Positions 1 through 10,100 of a DNA stretch of 64,000 nt are shown here, piece after piece. The position numbers and the translations under genes were made by a program. Each line of letters opens with the position of its first letter. The first letter of the stretch is position 1. The notes beneath the pieces are model-generated. The model saw nothing but the letters and a program-made list of their open reading frames with translations. It was not told where the DNA came from and searched no databases. The stretch comes from Microcystis aeruginosa FD4 (lineage in GTDB: Bacteria; Cyanobacteriota; Cyanobacteriia; Cyanobacteriales; Microcystaceae), in NCBI RefSeq assembly GCF_009792235.1, contig NZ_CP046973.1, forward strand, positions 4,898,001 through 4,962,000. Direction: 5' to 3'.

Positions 1-400
1 GTCGATTAATTGCCTCTTGCACCTCTTGAAGACAGGAGTTTATCACCGTCAGGGCATAATTTTCTATTTCTTCATCCCCTTCTATTTCTTCTAATTCTAG
101 CCACTGGAGATAGATTAATTTAGCTTTGGCAAACTGCCAGCAATCGAGATTTCTAATTATCTCTTTTTTGAGGAGCATAATTAAATCTTGACTAGACTCT
201 GATTGTAATAGCCAAAATAACCAAATTTCTTGCGCTGTTGCTTGCTGCTCTAGCAGCAGATAAGCTAATCCCAGATAGGGATAATAATCAGTCACTTCTG
301 GATGAACCGCCAGCGCTTGTTGACAAAATAACAATAATTGATTATAGTCTCCCGATGCTAACATTAACTCGATCGCTTGTTGGTGATTACTGTTGATCAT
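1..400 (-). CDS. TPR-like helical protein, N-terminal part (runs off left edge)
   Basis: Reading the minus strand from an ATG at 400 gives 133 codons without a stop up to the window edge. The product is helical and rich in Leu, Gln and Glu. It contains the TPR-like phrase YYPYLGLAYLLLEQ near residues 43-56, preceded by QQALAVHPE, which fits a tetratricopeptide-type helical pair. In cyanobacteria such N-termini often precede glycosyltransferase or methyltransferase domains, but none of that part is in the window, so no function is assigned. It is divergent from the iron-binding protein gene downstream, with about 245 bases between the two starts. Confidence 0.6.
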   Translation of the reverse strand, partial: MINSNHQQAIELMLASGDYNQLLLFCQQALAVHPEVTDYYPYLGLAYLLLEQQATAQEIWLFWLLQSESSQDLIMLLKKEIIRNLDCWQFAKAKLIYLQWLELEEIEGDEEIENYALTVINSCLQEVQEAINR

Positions 401-589
401 TATCTTTGACTCTCGTTGCTCTCATTCCACAATACCCTCGATCGAGCTTCGGGTAACATCTTGGACTTATTGAACTTAACTAGCGATAGATTCGAGGATT
501 TATTGGCTCTATTAAGGCAGAAAATCCTTATTCTACCCTGATTTTCCACTATCTACCGCCCTAGCCGGACAAATAATTTCTCGTGCAGA

Positions 590-604
590 TAAGAATTATT
601 CTCA
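590..604 (+). promoter_or_regulatory. Candidate Fur box before the iron-binding protein gene
   Basis: TAAGAATTATTCTCA is a 7-1-7 near-palindrome around the core GAATTATTC, close to Fur-type operators (TGAGAATnATTCTCA-like). It lies just upstream of a TATAAT at 612-617, where a bound repressor would cover the -35 region. Iron control of the downstream gene is an inference from this site and the gene's predicted role. Confidence 0.5.
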
Positions 605-610
605 ATAGCT

Positions 611-618
611 GTATAATG
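611..618 (+). promoter_or_regulatory. -10 element of the iron-binding protein gene
   Basis: A perfect TATAAT hexamer (612-617) sits 28 bases before the ATG at 645 and just downstream of the Fur-like palindrome. Transcription would start around 624. No strong -35 is visible. Confidence 0.5.
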
Positions 619-644
619 GGAAAAGACAAGCCAAGAATCTAGCA

Positions 645-1700
645 ATGAACGATAAAATAACTCGGAGAGTCTTTCTAGGCGCGGGAACAGCCACCTTAGC
701 GGTAGCAGTGGGTCAATTAGGGAAAATAAACGAAGTTTCCGCCCAAACTAAACAATTAAACCTCTATTCCTCCCGTCATTACAACACCGACCGACGATTG
801 TACGACAACTTCACCCGACAAACGGGAATAAAAATTAACCTCGTCGAAGGGGAAGCAGACCCATTAATCGAACGAATCAAAAGCGAAGGCCGCAATAGTC
901 CTGCCGATATACTCCTAACGGTAGATGCGGGGAGACTATGGCGCGCCGACCAACAGGGAATTTTTGCCCCCGTCAATTCCCGCATTCTTACCCAAAGAAT
1001 TCCCGCTCATTTGCGTCACCCCAAAGGTCACTGGTTCGGGTTTAGTAAACGCTTGCGGGTAATCATGTACAACAAAGACAGAGTTAACCCCAGAGAAATC
1101 GATTCCTATGCAGATTTAACCAATCCCAAATGGAAAGGAAAAGTCGTCACCCGGTCATCTAGTAACATCTATAGTCAATCTTTTACTGCTTGGTTAATCG
1201 ACATCCAAGGGGAAGCGGCCGCAGAAAAATGGTGTCGGGGATTAGTGGCTAATTTTGCCCGTTCACCCCAGGGAAATGATAAGGCACAAATCGAAGCTGT
1301 CGCCGCCGGAATTGCCGATTTAGCCCTAGCTAACACCTATTACTTAGCTGGGTATGCCGAAGAAAAAGACCCAGCTAAACGGGCAATTTATGACCAAGTA
1401 GGCGTAATTTTCCCCGACCAAACAGGCCGCGGCGCTCACGTTAATATTAGCGGTGGTGGTTTAATTAAAACCGCTCCCAATCGAGAATCGGCGATTAAAT
1501 TTTTAGAGTATCTTTCTAGCAATGAAGCACAGAACTTTTTTGCTAAGGGTAATCGCGAATATCCCGTCGTTCCAGGGGTTGCTTTAGACCCTTTCCTAGC
1601 AAAACTCGGACGCGGTAAAGAAGATACCGTTAGTGTGGCTAATTATGGACCTAATTTAGCCAAAGCAGTCCAGGTAATGAATCGCGCCGGTTGGAAATAA
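645..1700 (+). CDS. Iron(III) ABC transporter substrate-binding protein, FutA/IdiA-like, Tat-exported
   Basis: A 351-residue periplasmic-binding-protein-type protein. The N-terminus has a twin-arginine signal (TRRVFLGAGTATLAVAVG), suggesting folded export through Tat, as known for cyanobacterial FutA2/IdiA. The mature part starts with the family phrase LNLYSSRHYNTDRRLYDNF and has ADILLTVDAGRLW and NTYYLAGYAEE. The Tyr residues in the SSRHYNTD and NTYYLAGY regions are where this family co-ordinates ferric iron. The predicted role is ferric iron capture for an ABC importer, or protection of photosystem II under iron stress. No permease or ATPase gene lies nearby. A Fur-like box and a -10 element precede it. 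FutA1 versus FutA2 cannot be settled here. Confidence 0.88.
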   Translation: MNDKITRRVFLGAGTATLAVAVGQLGKINEVSAQTKQLNLYSSRHYNTDRRLYDNFTRQTGIKINLVEGEADPLIERIKSEGRNSPADILLTVDAGRLWRADQQGIFAPVNSRILTQRIPAHLRHPKGHWFGFSKRLRVIMYNKDRVNPREIDSYADLTNPKWKGKVVTRSSSNIYSQSFTAWLIDIQGEAAAEKWCRGLVANFARSPQGNDKAQIEAVAAGIADLALANTYYLAGYAEEKDPAKRAIYDQVGVIFPDQTGRGAHVNISGGGLIKTAPNRESAIKFLEYLSSNEAQNFFAKGNREYPVVPGVALDPFLAKLGRGKEDTVSVANYGPNLAKAVQVMNRAGWK

Positions 1701-1729
1701 GTTATCAGTTATCAGTTATCAGTTATCAG
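1701..1729. repeat. Tandem 7-base repeat, four copies of GTTATCA
   Basis: Four head-to-tail copies of the heptamer GTTATCA directly follow the stop codon of the preceding gene. Related TGATAAC runs occur at 44377-44445. Such short-sequence repeats are common between cyanobacterial genes. Confidence 0.85.
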
Positions 1730-1876
1730 TGGGAAGTGGGAAGTGGGGAGCTTTTTTCAGTGATCAGTAAACAGTAATCAGTGAACTGAAAAATCACATC
1801 TGATAAAAAAGGTCGAATCTAAAACTTAATTGGTTAAGCTAAAAGCTTTGATGTACTTAGTTTATAAACTTCTTTT

Positions 1877-1955
1877 TAGGTAGGAGAATTGCCAGATTCT
1901 TTCTTTTGCCTATTGCCTTTTGCCTTTAGAAGCTGATTACTGATTACTGTTCACT
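1877..1955. repeat. Dispersed intergenic repeat (copy 1 of 2)
   Basis: The stretch begins TAGGTAGGAGAATTGCCAG and runs through TTTTGCCTATTGCC to AGAAGCTGATTACTG. A close copy lies at 38066-38150, between ndhI and ndhG. Both copies combine a GCC-TTTTGCCT low-complexity core with a trailing GATAACT-type run. No ORF covers it. Confidence 0.7.
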
Positions 1956-1963
1956 GATAATTG

Positions 1964-2578
1964 CTATGTTAAGGCAAATAAAACCGAGAGATTATTAGCT
2001 GGCATAGGAATTACTTCTAACAATTGTAAACCTCGATCGCTCGCTGCTTGCACCACATCTTCTAAATTCCTAACTCCCCAAGCAGAGTTTTGAGAACGGA
2101 GAGAAAAATCAAAGCTTTCGTTACTAGGAGAAGTATGTTTTCCCTGTCGTTTATAGGGACCATAAAGATAGAGAATTCCCCCCGGACTGAGAATACGACT
2201 TGCTCCTGCCATTAAAGCTAAACAAGCTGACCAGGGGGCGATATGAATCATATTAATATTAACAATCGCATTAATGACGATATTTTCCTTTTCTACCGCC
2301 CAAACTGACTGATGAACATCGATAAATAGGGGGCGATCGAGATTAGAACTAGGATAATAATCACACCAACTGCGAATACTATCTAGAGCCAGAGGGTTAC
2401 AATCCGAGGGAATCCAACGACAAGGAGCAAGACGAGGGGCAAAAAAAACAGCGTGTTCACCCGTGCCGCTAGATATTTCTAGGATATTCCCAGTCTTCGG
2501 TAAAAATTGCCTGAGAACTTCTAAAATCGGCTGACGATTGCGTTCTGTTGCTGGAGCGTATTGACGTAAATCAGACAT
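1964..2578 (-). CDS. DUF938-family SAM-dependent methyltransferase-like protein
   Basis: A 204-residue protein opening with RQYAPATERNRQPILEVL, the typical DUF938 start. The SAM-binding motif I LEISSGTGEHAVFFA lies near residues 33-47, and an acidic second strand WIPSDCNPLAL follows. Both are typical of class I methyltransferases, and the length fits the family (about 200). The substrate is unknown. It stands alone on the minus strand, convergent with the iron-binding protein gene and separated from topA by a long repeat-filled gap. Confidence 0.8.
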   Translation of the reverse strand: MSDLRQYAPATERNRQPILEVLRQFLPKTGNILEISSGTGEHAVFFAPRLAPCRWIPSDCNPLALDSIRSWCDYYPSSNLDRPLFIDVHQSVWAVEKENIVINAIVNINMIHIAPWSACLALMAGASRILSPGGILYLYGPYKRQGKHTSPSNESFDFSLRSQNSAWGVRNLEDVVQAASDRGLQLLEVIPMPANNLSVLFALT

Positions 2579-3441
2579 AATTAGGGCTTGCTGAAAAAGT
2601 TTCTCGTGGGGTCAGGGTGTAGGGTTTTACCCATTTTTATCTGGTAAATTACCTAATTTTCGTTGAGTATAGGCTACATATCAGGACAGGCAAAAGGGGG
2701 AATAAATAATCATTTTTTAATAACAGGATTTAGTGTTGATCATAAAGGTGAAGCGTAACCTAGATCGGTAATCAGTGTCAGCTTTTTTCTCCCCTCTCCC
2801 TGCTCCCCAACTCCTACTCTGCAATAACTACTGGCAGCCAGAAATACGTTGGATTCATATCATACTTTGTGCCTTTTGTCAAAAAAACTTTTTTTTTGCA
2901 ATAAAACTACACAAAAAAAAGATCATCGTTGTGGGTGAAATTGACTAATTTACCCGTCTTAATTAGGATAACCTTCTAGGTGTGGCAAGGGTTTCAACCA
3001 TTGCTGCCTAAAAAAGCCAAGAATGCCCGACTATGAAATTCTATCAAATCGCTGTTACCACTGCAACATCGTTGTTAAATAAAAATCTTTCTCAATTAAT
3101 TTTTAAGAATTTATAAATATTGCGAAATGTTAATTTAAATATTCTCAAGTGTTTGGAGTCAGTAGATAATTTTTGCTTATCTTTGGCGAACATTGGGTTA
3201 GGAGTCAGTCATCAGTTATCAGTGTCAGCTTTTTTCTCCCTTCTCCCTGATCCAGAAAAATATTAAGTTTTATTAAGAAGTTAGTGACAAAAGACCAGCT
3301 TTAATCTCTATTATCGTAGTAAGTCGCTTTTGACTGGAATCAAGCCAGTCAAGATAAATAGTAACTTTTGCCCATCATCAAACAACGATTGTCAGTCTAA
3401 CTAAAACAGTCGCTGTGGCCATGCCCTCGTGATCAATTCCT
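2579..3441. other. 863-base intergenic region upstream of topA, repeats only
   Basis: I see no convincing gene here. It holds the first copy of a dispersed repeat (2584-2660), a MITE-like stretch (2661-2737), and two copies of a GTGTCAGCTTTTTTCTCCC phrase (about 2776 and 3221) that are followed by TCTCCCTG. Poly-T and poly-A runs lie at 2880-2920. A topA promoter should be in the last 150 bases, but no consensus pair stands out. Confidence 0.6.
2584..2660. repeat. Dispersed repeat, AAAAAGTTT...GGGTTTTACC family (copy 1)
   Basis: GCTTGCTGAAAAAGTTT, then GGTCAGGGTGTAGGGTTTTA and ATTACCTAATTTTC, match in order the stretch 35730-35833 after pyrE. An inverted partial copy lies at 39590-39655. The shared order of blocks shows a dispersed element rather than chance similarity. 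Confidence 0.65.
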
Positions 3442-6054
3442 ATGTCAACCCTGGTTATTGTCGAATCCCCCACCAAAGCTCGGACGATCAGTAATTATCT
3501 GCCTAGCGGCTATCGAGTCCAAGCCTCCATGGGCCACATCCGCGATCTGCCCGCCTCTGCCGAAGAAATTCCCCCCGCCCACAAAGACAAATCCTGGGCC
3601 AATTTGGGCGTGGATGTGGAGAACGATTTCGACCCCCTCTACGTCGTCCCCAAAACCAAAAGTAAAGTCGTCAAAGAATTAAAAGAGGCCCTCAAAGGCG
3701 TAAATGAATTGATCCTCGCCACCGACGAAGATCGGGAAGGGGAAAGCATCAGTTGGCATCTCTTGCAGGTACTCAACCCGAAAGTCCCCACCAAAAGGAT
3801 GGTATTTCATGAAATCACCAAAGAAGCAATCCAAGCGGCCTTAAAAAATTGTCGCTCGATCGACGAAAATTTAGTTCACGCCCAAGAAACCCGCCGCATA
3901 CTCGATCGCCTCTACGGTTATACCCTCTCCCCCCTACTCTGGAAAAAAATCTCCAAAGGTTTATCCGCCGGCCGGGTGCAATCCGTGGCGGTGCGTCTGC
4001 TCGTGCAGCGGGAACGGGAACGACGGGCTTTTAAAACCGCCAATTATTGGGACCTGAAAGCGACTTTAGAAAAGGACAAAAATCAATTCGACTCGAAATT
4101 AGTCACCTTAAACGGTCAAAAAGTGGCAAATGGGAGCGATTTCGATGCCGACACCGGCAGACTGCTCCCCGGTCGCCACGTCACCCTCTTGGATCAAGCA
4201 GCGGCAGCAGCCTTAAAAGAACGCATCGAGGGCAAAATCTGGCGGGTTAGCCACACAGAAGAAAAACCCACCACTCGCAAACCTTCCCCCCCCTTCACCA
4301 CCTCCACCCTACAGCAAGAAGCCAACCGGAAACTCGGCATATCTGCCCGCGACACCATGCGAATCGCCCAAAATCTCTACGAACAGGGCTACATCACCTA
4401 TATGCGGACAGATTCCGTCCATCTTTCCGATCAGGCCATCACCGCCGCGCGCCATTGTGTAGAACAAATGTACGGAAAAAATTATCTCAGTCCCCAACCC
4501 CGGCAGTACACCACCAAAAGCAAAGGCGCACAGGAGGCCCACGAAGCCATCCGGCCCGCCGGTAGCAGCTTTCGCCTCCCCCGGGAAACCGGCCTGAGCG
4601 GACTAGAATTCGCCCTCTACGACCTAATCTGGAAACGTACCGTCGCCTCTCAGATGGCCGATGCCCGTATTACCCAGATCGCCGTTAATATTCAGGTAGA
4701 AAATGCCGGATTTCGCTCCTCTGGTAAAAGAATCGACTTCCCCGGCTTTTTCCGCGCCTATGTGGAAGGTTCCGACGATCCAGAAGCTGCGATCGACGAC
4801 CAAGAAATAATCTTACCCCCCCTCAACGTTGGTGATACCCCCAATTGTCGGAAACTAGAGGCGATTAGCCACGATACCCAACCTCCCGCCCGTTATAGCG
4901 AAGCCTCCCTCGTAAAAATGCTCGAAAGTGAGGGAATCGGGCGACCCAGCACCTACGCCACCATTATCGGCACGATTATCGATCGCGGTTATGCCCAAAT
5001 GCGGAATAAAACCCTCATTCCCACCTTCACCGCTTTTGCCGTCGTCGGTTTATTAGAAAATCATTTCCCCGACCTGGTAGATCCCAAATTTACCTCGAAA
5101 ATGGAAGAAACCCTCGACGATATCGCCACCGGTTCCGCTCAGTGGTTGCCCTATCTCGATCGCTTCTATCGCGGCGAAAAAGGGCTAGAAAGCCAAGTCA
5201 AAGAGCGCGAGAGTCAAATTAACTCTAGCACCGCCAAATCGGTGATTTTAGAAGATTTACAGGCAACTATCAAGATCGGCAAATACGGTCCCTATCTGGA
5301 AGTCCCCCGAGGCGATGAAATCCTCACCGCTTCCATCCCGGCCGATTTAACCCCAGCGGATCTGAACCCGGAACAGGTGGAAACCCTGCTGCGACAAAAA
5401 ACCGAAGGTCCGGATAAAATCGGTCTTCATCCCGACACCGGAGAGCCGATTTATCTGCTCGTGGGTAGTTACGGTCCCTACGTCCAGTTAGGAGATGTCA
5501 GCGATGACAATCCCAAACCGAAACGCGCCTCCCTACCCAAAGGAGTCAAACCAGAGGACATCACCCTCGAACAAGCGGTGGGTTTATTGGCACTGCCGCG
5601 ACTGCTGGGAACCCATCCCCTCACCGGAGGCAAAATTAAAGCCAGTTTAGGTCGTTTTGGCCCCTATATAGTTCAGGAAGAGGGCAAAGAAAAAGAATAT
5701 CGTTCCCTGAAAGCCGGCGATGATGTCTTAACTATAACCCTCGATCGAGCTTTGGCCTTATTAGCCGAACCGAAAAAAGCTCGCGGCGCTCGTGGTTCTA
5801 CCAAACCACCCTTAAAAGAATTGGGTAAACATCCCGACGACGGCGAATCCGTGGGATTGTACGAAGGTCCCTACGGAATTTATATCAAGCACGGTAAGAC
5901 TAACGCCAAGATTCCGGAGGGAGAGACGGCCGAAACCCTGACCCTAGAACAAGCTTTAGCGGCACTAGCGGCCAAGACAACTACTGCCAAGAAAACCACC
6001 ACTAAAAAAACTACTTCCCCGGGCAGTAAAACTGGCAAAAGTAAGACGGTTTAG
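3442..6054 (+). CDS. topA: DNA topoisomerase I (type IA)
   Basis: An 870-residue enzyme that relaxes negative supercoils by single-strand passage. The N-terminal TOPRIM domain shows LVIVESPTKARTISNYL and the metal-binding ATDEDREGE. The active-site motif GYITYMRTDS places the catalytic tyrosine at residue 320. The GIGRPSTYATII motif of type IA enzymes is near residue 497. The C-terminal third (about 600-845) contains repeated YGPY/LGRFGPYI units of the topoisomerase C-terminal-repeat type. It ends in a Lys/Thr-rich basic tail that probably adds DNA affinity, in place of the zinc ribbons of the E. coli enzyme. Length and architecture match cyanobacterial TopA. It is convergent with the SWIM protein gene. 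Confidence 0.97.
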   Translation: MSTLVIVESPTKARTISNYLPSGYRVQASMGHIRDLPASAEEIPPAHKDKSWANLGVDVENDFDPLYVVPKTKSKVVKELKEALKGVNELILATDEDREGESISWHLLQVLNPKVPTKRMVFHEITKEAIQAALKNCRSIDENLVHAQETRRILDRLYGYTLSPLLWKKISKGLSAGRVQSVAVRLLVQRERERRAFKTANYWDLKATLEKDKNQFDSKLVTLNGQKVANGSDFDADTGRLLPGRHVTLLDQAAAAALKERIEGKIWRVSHTEEKPTTRKPSPPFTTSTLQQEANRKLGISARDTMRIAQNLYEQGYITYMRTDSVHLSDQAITAARHCVEQMYGKNYLSPQPRQYTTKSKGAQEAHEAIRPAGSSFRLPRETGLSGLEFALYDLIWKRTVASQMADARITQIAVNIQVENAGFRSSGKRIDFPGFFRAYVEGSDDPEAAIDDQEIILPPLNVGDTPNCRKLEAISHDTQPPARYSEASLVKMLESEGIGRPSTYATIIGTIIDRGYAQMRNKTLIPTFTAFAVVGLLENHFPDLVDPKFTSKMEETLDDIATGSAQWLPYLDRFYRGEKGLESQVKERESQINSSTAKSVILEDLQATIKIGKYGPYLEVPRGDEILTASIPADLTPADLNPEQVETLLRQKTEGPDKIGLHPDTGEPIYLLVGSYGPYVQLGDVSDDNPKPKRASLPKGVKPEDITLEQAVGLLALPRLLGTHPLTGGKIKASLGRFGPYIVQEEGKEKEYRSLKAGDDVLTITLDRALALLAEPKKARGARGSTKPPLKELGKHPDDGESVGLYEGPYGIYIKHGKTNAKIPEGETAETLTLEQALAALAAKTTTAKKTTTKKTTSPGSKTGKSKTV

Positions 6055-6101
6055 CAGTTAGTGGTGGGGCGATTTTCTCCATGGTCAATTCCTCACCTGA
6101 T

Positions 6102-6138
6102 GCAAAGGACAAATCCAGTTAGCTCTTTTGTCCTCTGC
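6102..6138. terminator. Candidate bidirectional terminator between convergent genes
   Basis: GCAAAGGACAAA (6102-6113) pairs with TTTGTCCTCTGC (6127-6138), 11 of 12 positions, around a 13-base loop. It sits between the stops of topA and the SWIM protein gene. The T-run is weak, so intrinsic termination is plausible, not certain. Confidence 0.45.
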
Positions 6139-6175
6139 ACTACTTTGACTAGGCTGCTCCCATACCCCAAATTCC

Positions 6176-6961
6176 CTACTGTAAAGCAATCGCCATCGCT
6201 TCTTGGGGAATTTGCCGGTAAATTGGCTTGAAAAATTGTTCTATGGCATCCGATTCGGGGGCAGCGAGGGGAAAATTGCCTAAAATGTCGAGGATGGTTT
6301 GATTTTCATTCCCCGGCGTAATCACAACTAGGGAGGGGTCTAGCTCTTCATCGTACTGCCAAAAGCGATCGATAGGGCGGTCGGGGGCAGTTTTTTCAAC
6401 TACTGTGGGGGTTTCACTGACTGCTAAAGGTTGATTATCCGAGGAATAGGAGCGTTTTTCTCGTAAAGCTTCCAGAATTTGGCTTTTGGTTCGGCCGCGC
6501 AGTTGCAAAAGCAGGAAGGGATCGACAATAAAACGATCGCCCAATTGATAGTATACTGCTCCTATATGTTTGCAGGGGTTGGCTTGATCGGGACAGGTGC
6601 AACGAGAGCGAATATCAGCCAAGGAAAAGGGAAATAAATTCACTCCACTATCGATAAAAACACGCTCAATATTATCGGGCATTTGTCCGGTGAGCAATTG
6701 AGCGGAATAAATGGCCTTTTTGGAGAGAAGCTTAATAATATAGTCCCATTCTTCATCACTAAAAGCCGCTAGGGATAAATCCACTATATAAGGCTCTGGT
6801 TCACTGCCTTGTACTCTAGCAATAACTTGCGAGTCTTCAAAGTCAATACTTAAAACATTGCCCTCTCTAGCGTAGAGTCTAGCTCGTTCTAAGCGTTTTT
6901 TAAAGCGATAGGAATCGAGTAGTTCTAGCCATTTTTGTACCCACCAAGCTTGTTCTGTCAT
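6176..6961 (-). CDS. SWIM zinc-finger domain protein
   Basis: A 261-residue protein carrying CTCPDQANPCKHIGAVYY in its middle (about residues 127-144), a CxC...CxH SWIM zinc finger. The flanking text (LYAREGNVLSIDFEDSQVIARVQGS before, FIVDPFLLLQLRGRTKSQIL after) matches the cyanobacterial SWIM proteins found near SNF2-type helicase genes, which may act in nucleic-acid or protein binding. No helicase gene is next to it here. It is divergent from aerA, with 158 bases between the starts. Its molecular role is unknown. Confidence 0.82.
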   Translation of the reverse strand: MTEQAWWVQKWLELLDSYRFKKRLERARLYAREGNVLSIDFEDSQVIARVQGSEPEPYIVDLSLAAFSDEEWDYIIKLLSKKAIYSAQLLTGQMPDNIERVFIDSGVNLFPFSLADIRSRCTCPDQANPCKHIGAVYYQLGDRFIVDPFLLLQLRGRTKSQILEALREKRSYSSDNQPLAVSETPTVVEKTAPDRPIDRFWQYDEELDPSLVVITPGNENQTILDILGNFPLAAPESDAIEQFFKPIYRQIPQEAMAIALQ

Positions 6962-7119
6962 TTTTTATTTCGTCCTCGCAAATGCCTTGACTATCGTACC
7001 CCAAATCAGGTATTCTAGGAAGATAGCTCAAAAAGTGATACAATTCAGACTTGAATTGGCGTATTATAGATGTCGAATTGGCTACGCCTAAAAGTCCTTA
7101 TTGAAGAAGCTTTCACAAG

Positions 7120-10100
7120 ATGTACACAAAACAGAGGATTTTAGGCATGAGGACTGATCACAAAAATCCGAAATTAAATTGTCAGAAATTAGCCGAAGTA
7201 TTTTTATCAAATCCTTTGATTGAAGATTGCTATTTTATGGTACGAGAGGGGGAATTAGTCGCCTATATCGTTTCCTCTGGAGCTTGGAATTCTGAACAAT
7301 TGTCCTCCGATTTAGAGTCTCAGTTACCGGATAATCTTATACCTAATATCTATGTACAGATTTCGAGTTTACCCTTAACCGAGAGCGGTGATGTCGATGA
7401 AGTTGCCTTAAAAAATATCGAAATTATCGATGACAACCAAGTTCAGGAGACAGAAGAAAAACTACGCTCTTTGCCAGATATTGATCAAGTTGCCGCCGTC
7501 ATTAATTCCAAAAAAATTAAAATTTTACCCCTACATATATCCGATTTATTGCCCTTAAAACCAGAGAAAAAAAATGATCATCAAAAATCTGAAACCCTGA
7601 TTCATCTGGGGATTCACACTTCTAACACTCAAGCTGGAATCAGTCACGGACAGCTTTTAGAAGAATCTGAACTGCAGCCTAAAACTTTGGCAGAAATCCT
7701 CCAAAAAGCGGCTGAAAATCATTCAAATAAAGGGATTATTTATATTCAATCTAATGGCTTAGAAGTTTTTCAATCCTATCAACAATTATGGGAAGACGCT
7801 CAACAAATACAAGCCGGATTACAAAACCAGGGTTTACAATCTCAAGATAAAGTGATTCTTCAGCTATCGGAAAACTATGATATCATTTCTGTGTTTTGGG
7901 GGTGTATTTTAGGGGGATTTATTCCCGTTATTATTTCAGTGCCACCCAGCTATAAAGATTTTAATAATGAAATTCATAAAATATGTCAAGTTTGGGAGTT
8001 GTTAGATGAACCAATTATTATCACAAATAAATCCCGTCAGCAAGAGATAAAACATTTAGAGCAATGGTTGCCTAATCAAACCTTAAGCTTGAGTTTTATT
8101 GAAGAATTAAAAACTTATTCTCCCCATCAACCTCCTATTAGTCAACCAGATGATATCGCGTTCTTTAATCTAACATCAGGCAGTACAGGAATACCGAAAT
8201 GTATTGCATTAACCCATAAAAATGTGATCTCTCGTGCGCGAGGAACAAACATAATTTGTGAACATCAAAACGACGATGTTATTCTTAATTGGCTTCCTTT
8301 TGATCATATTGGCAGTATTTCAGACTGGAATATTCGCTGTGTCGAGTTAGGATGCCAAATGGTTTATGTTCAAACTGAATATATATTAGGTCGTCCTTTG
8401 AATTGGTTAGATTTAATTGCTAAATATCGAATCACCCACAGTTGGGCTCCTAATTTTGCTTATAATTTGATCAATGAAGCTTTAAAAAAAGAACCCGATC
8501 AAAATTGGAATTTAGATTGTGTCAAATTCTTTTTGGCAGCGGGTGAAGCTGTTTCTGGTCAAGCAGTTGGAGAATTTATTAATACCCTTCATCTTCAACA
8601 TAATCTGAAAAAAACGGCGATGCGTCCTGCTTTTGGGATGGCAGAAATGGGGTCAGGAATTACCTATTATCAACCTACAGAACAACAGCCATTACTTTTT
8701 CATACGGTTGATAAATCCTCCTTGAATTCTTCCTTAAAACGAGTCCATCCTGAACATCCCAATGGTGCAACCTTTACGGATTTAGGATTACCCATTCCGG
8801 GGGTATCCATTAGAATTGTTAATACTGATAATTCCCTGCTACCAGAAGAAACTATTGGTCATTTACAAGTTAAAGGAGATGCAGTTTCACCGGGGTATTA
8901 TAAAAACCCAGAAGCGAATCAAGACGCTTTCTTAAAAGATGGCTGGTTTAAGACAGGAGATTTAGCATTTATTAGTAACGGTCATTTAGTCATTACTGGA
9001 AGAAGTAAAGAAACCATTATTATTAATGGAGTGAATTATTATAGCCATGAAATTGAAACTGTGGTTGAAACCATTGACGAAGTAGAAGCTTCTTATACTG
9101 CCGCTTGTGGGGTTCATGATCCTAGGAATAGTACCGATCAATTAGCTTTATTTTTTAGTGCAGAAACCTTTGATCAACAGCATCTAGCAGAACTACTGAA
9201 AAAAATTAGACGAAAAGTAATTAACAGTTTTGGGGTTAATCCTGAATATTTAATCCCCTTAAATAAAACTGAAATTCCTAAAACTTCCATTGGCAAAATT
9301 CAGCGATCGCAATTAACAAAACGGTTTGCGAACGGAGAATTCAATTCTATTTTAAAAGAAATCGATATTCTATTAGAAAATGCTAATACCCTTCCTGATT
9401 GGTTTTATCGGAAAGTTTGGAAAGCTCGCTCTCCAGTGAACTTAAACTCAGAGCTTTCCAACCATTCGACTTTAATTTTTCTGGATGCCTTGGGTTTAGG
9501 AGTATCTTTAGCAGAAAAAATTCAAGGGAAAAACTTACCCTGTATCACCGTTTTAGCAGCAGAAGAATTTTCTCAAATTAGTCAAAATTGCTATACCCTT
9601 AAACCAGGGAACGCTAACCATTATCAACAGTTAATGGCATCTTTGTCCGAGCGAAAAATTATCCTTGGCAATATTATTCATCTGGGTACTTATCAAGACT
9701 ATCAGGGAGAAATTTCAACAATTGAACAGTTAGAAAAAGCACAAGAAAAAGGAACCTGTGATTTATTATTCCTAGTTCAATCTCTGGCTAAAATTCATGA
9801 CCTGAACTCAAAAATTCAATTGCTATTTGTTTCTAGTTATAGTCAATTTGTCATAGAAACCGATAAAATTGCCTATGAAAAATCTCCAGTTTTAGGACTG
9901 ATAAAAACCCTAGCTCAAGAACTTGCTTGGTTAAATACTCGTCATCTGGATTTACCCCTAGATAACCCTGAAATTAATTCTCGTTATCTGCTGCAAGAAC
10001 TATCGGTTTTATCCAAGGAAAGAGAAATTGCCTATCGCAACGGGAAACGTTTAATTGCTGGTTTGGAAAAAGTCAATTTACTCCAACACACCCAACAGGA

